From an uncultured Selenomonadales bacterium (GTDB taxonomy: Bacteria > Bacillota > Negativicutes > Acidaminococcales > Acidaminococcaceae): a stretch of DNA of 64,000 bases. Within the stretch, counting starts at the first letter, position 1, and each line of letters opens with the position of its first letter. Made by a program: the position numbers and the translations under genes. Shown here piece by piece: positions 63,179 through 64,000 of the stretch. The notes under the pieces are model-generated. The model worked only from the letters and a program-made list of their open reading frames with translations, had not been told where the DNA came from and searched no databases. The stretch covers positions 1 through 64,000 of the forward strand of contig ONEW01000004.1 in the NCBI GenBank assembly GCA_900316935.1. The letters are read 5' to 3'.

Positions 63179-64000
63179 TTAGTCGGACTTGCGTTTCATA
63201 TACTTGTCGACGAGTTTCATAAGCACATCGACAGCAAAGGCCGACGTGAAGTCGACCTTATCCCCTCCAGCCAGCTTGGTCGCAGCCTTGTAGCAGACTT
63301 CGTTGACGGCACGGCCGAAGGCGTAGGTGAAACTCGTCGCGACGCCGCTGTTGATGACGGCTGACGCCATGGTGCCGGCGCCGGGGATGATCTTCAGCAG
63401 CGACCGGGAGAAGACGCGTCCCGTGTTGGCGATGACGACGTTGACGAAGATGTCCTTGATCTTGTCCGTGCCGCGGTCGATGCCCCAGAAATTGAAGAGG
63501 TGCGTGGCCATGGTCGTCTGGATGGCGACAAGGACGGCCGAATCGGTCATGGGCAGCGGGCAGACGACGGCACCGGCCGCCGCGATGACGTAGCGGTGGA
63601 CCAGTTTGTCTGCCTGCATCCGCTTAATGCGCAGTTCCTTGCCCAGAGCCTGGGCGAGGGCCATCTGCATACCGCTTTCCAGGTTGTCCATGGACCAGTC
63701 GAGCAACTCGTCCCATTCCAGGGACTGTTCCGGCACACGCGGGTCGATGGAGACGGCGAAGGCCGGCATGTCCGGCAGTTTTTTCGTGATGGTGTCGCGC
63801 ATCTCCTTCAGCTCCACGACCGTCGCCGTGTCGATCTGCGTAAGGACGATGCAGACTCTGGCCAGGCCCTGCAGCGACGCGATGATGTCCAAATCCATGG
63901 GGGTCACGCGTTTGTTGGCTGCGGAAATGCAGTACCAGACCAGATGGATGTGTTTTTTGACATCCTTCGACTCATCGGCTTCTTTCACGTAGCCGACGAC
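63179..64000 (-). CDS. GTPase/DUF697-like protein (partial, runs off right edge)
   Basis: The frame is open from the right edge to the stop at 63179 (about 273 codons visible). Near the visible start is HIHLVWYCISAANKRVTP, then a G4-like VLTQIDTA, then GMQMALAQALGKELRIKR. The C-terminal half has two hydrophobic stretches (VHRYVIAAAGAVVCPLPMTDSAVLVAIQ) and a Gly/Ala-rich helix region typical of DUF697, a domain found at the end of some bacterial GTPases. The G1 loop lies beyond the edge. Confidence 0.7.
   Translation of the reverse strand, partial: VVGYVKEADESKDVKKHIHLVWYCISAANKRVTPMDLDIIASLQGLARVCIVLTQIDTATVVELKEMRDTITKKLPDMPAFAVSIDPRVPEQSLEWDELLDWSMDNLESGMQMALAQALGKELRIKRMQADKLVHRYVIAAAGAVVCPLPMTDSAVLVAIQTTMATHLFNFWGIDRGTDKIKDIFVNVVIANTGRVFSRSLLKIIPGAGTMASAVINSGVATSFTYAFGRAVNEVCYKAATKLAGGDKVDFTSAFAVDVLMKLVDKYMKRKSD

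Noticed and set aside
1..64000. CRISPR arrays and intact insertion sequences
   Set aside because: I saw no regularly spaced direct repeats, no cas genes and no intact transposase with terminal repeats.

Overview
The window looks like a chromosomal segment of a GC-rich, anaerobic member of the Bacillota, most plausibly a Negativicute of the Acidaminococcus/Phascolarctobacterium type. This is inferred from the gene set (PyrR-type and T-box leaders, an etfB-ferredoxin-etfA cluster, YhdT/PanF, several lipoprotein-based ABC importers), not from a database match. Most genes are on the minus strand in long operons with overlapping start and stop codons.

Left edge (1-4500): a decayed prophage end. 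A MuF-like head protein runs off the edge, followed by an intact-looking portal gene, a badly broken large terminase gene, a possible structured RNA, two small phage genes and a possible recombinase remnant that abuts tRNA-Leu. Next are two tRNA arrays (Asp-Phe-Gly-Cys-Leu and Asp-Gly-Trp) with clear promoters and terminators, separated by an unknown 229-residue protein.

6.1-16 kb: a complete de novo UMP operon, pyrB-pyrC-carA-carB-pyrK-pyrD-pyrF-pyrE, preceded by a strong promoter and a PyrR-type attenuator. 16-26 kb: an unknown protein coupled to pyruvate kinase, a small DUF2007-like protein, an electron transfer flavoprotein operon with an embedded ferredoxin gene, DNA polymerase III alpha and an M20-type peptidase. 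26-39 kb: a pantothenate-type sodium symporter with its small partner, a heavy-metal P-type ATPase with a His-rich N-terminus and a palindromic operator, a peptide/nickel-type ABC importer, a MATE exporter and an AstE/AspA-type zinc hydrolase. 39.5-44.9 kb: an exported Sel1-repeat/metallo-beta-lactamase fusion and a decayed drug-efflux locus (TetR, broken HlyD, one internally deleted and one intact-looking ABC-2 permease, no ATPase).

45-52 kb: all seven tryptophan genes in the rotated order D-C-F-B-A-E-G behind a T-box whose specifier reads UGG; the cognate tRNA-Trp gene is also in this window. Beside it is a small unannotated transcription unit with an 18-codon ORF. 52.4-55 kb: a lipoprotein phosphoesterase coupled to dinB. 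55-62 kb, plus strand: an iron-type ABC importer followed by a sulfonate/nitrate-type ABC importer. The right edge holds two GTPase-type genes, one cut by the edge.

Coordinates, motifs, promoters and hairpins were read by hand. Family names rest on motif recognition, and no search was run.
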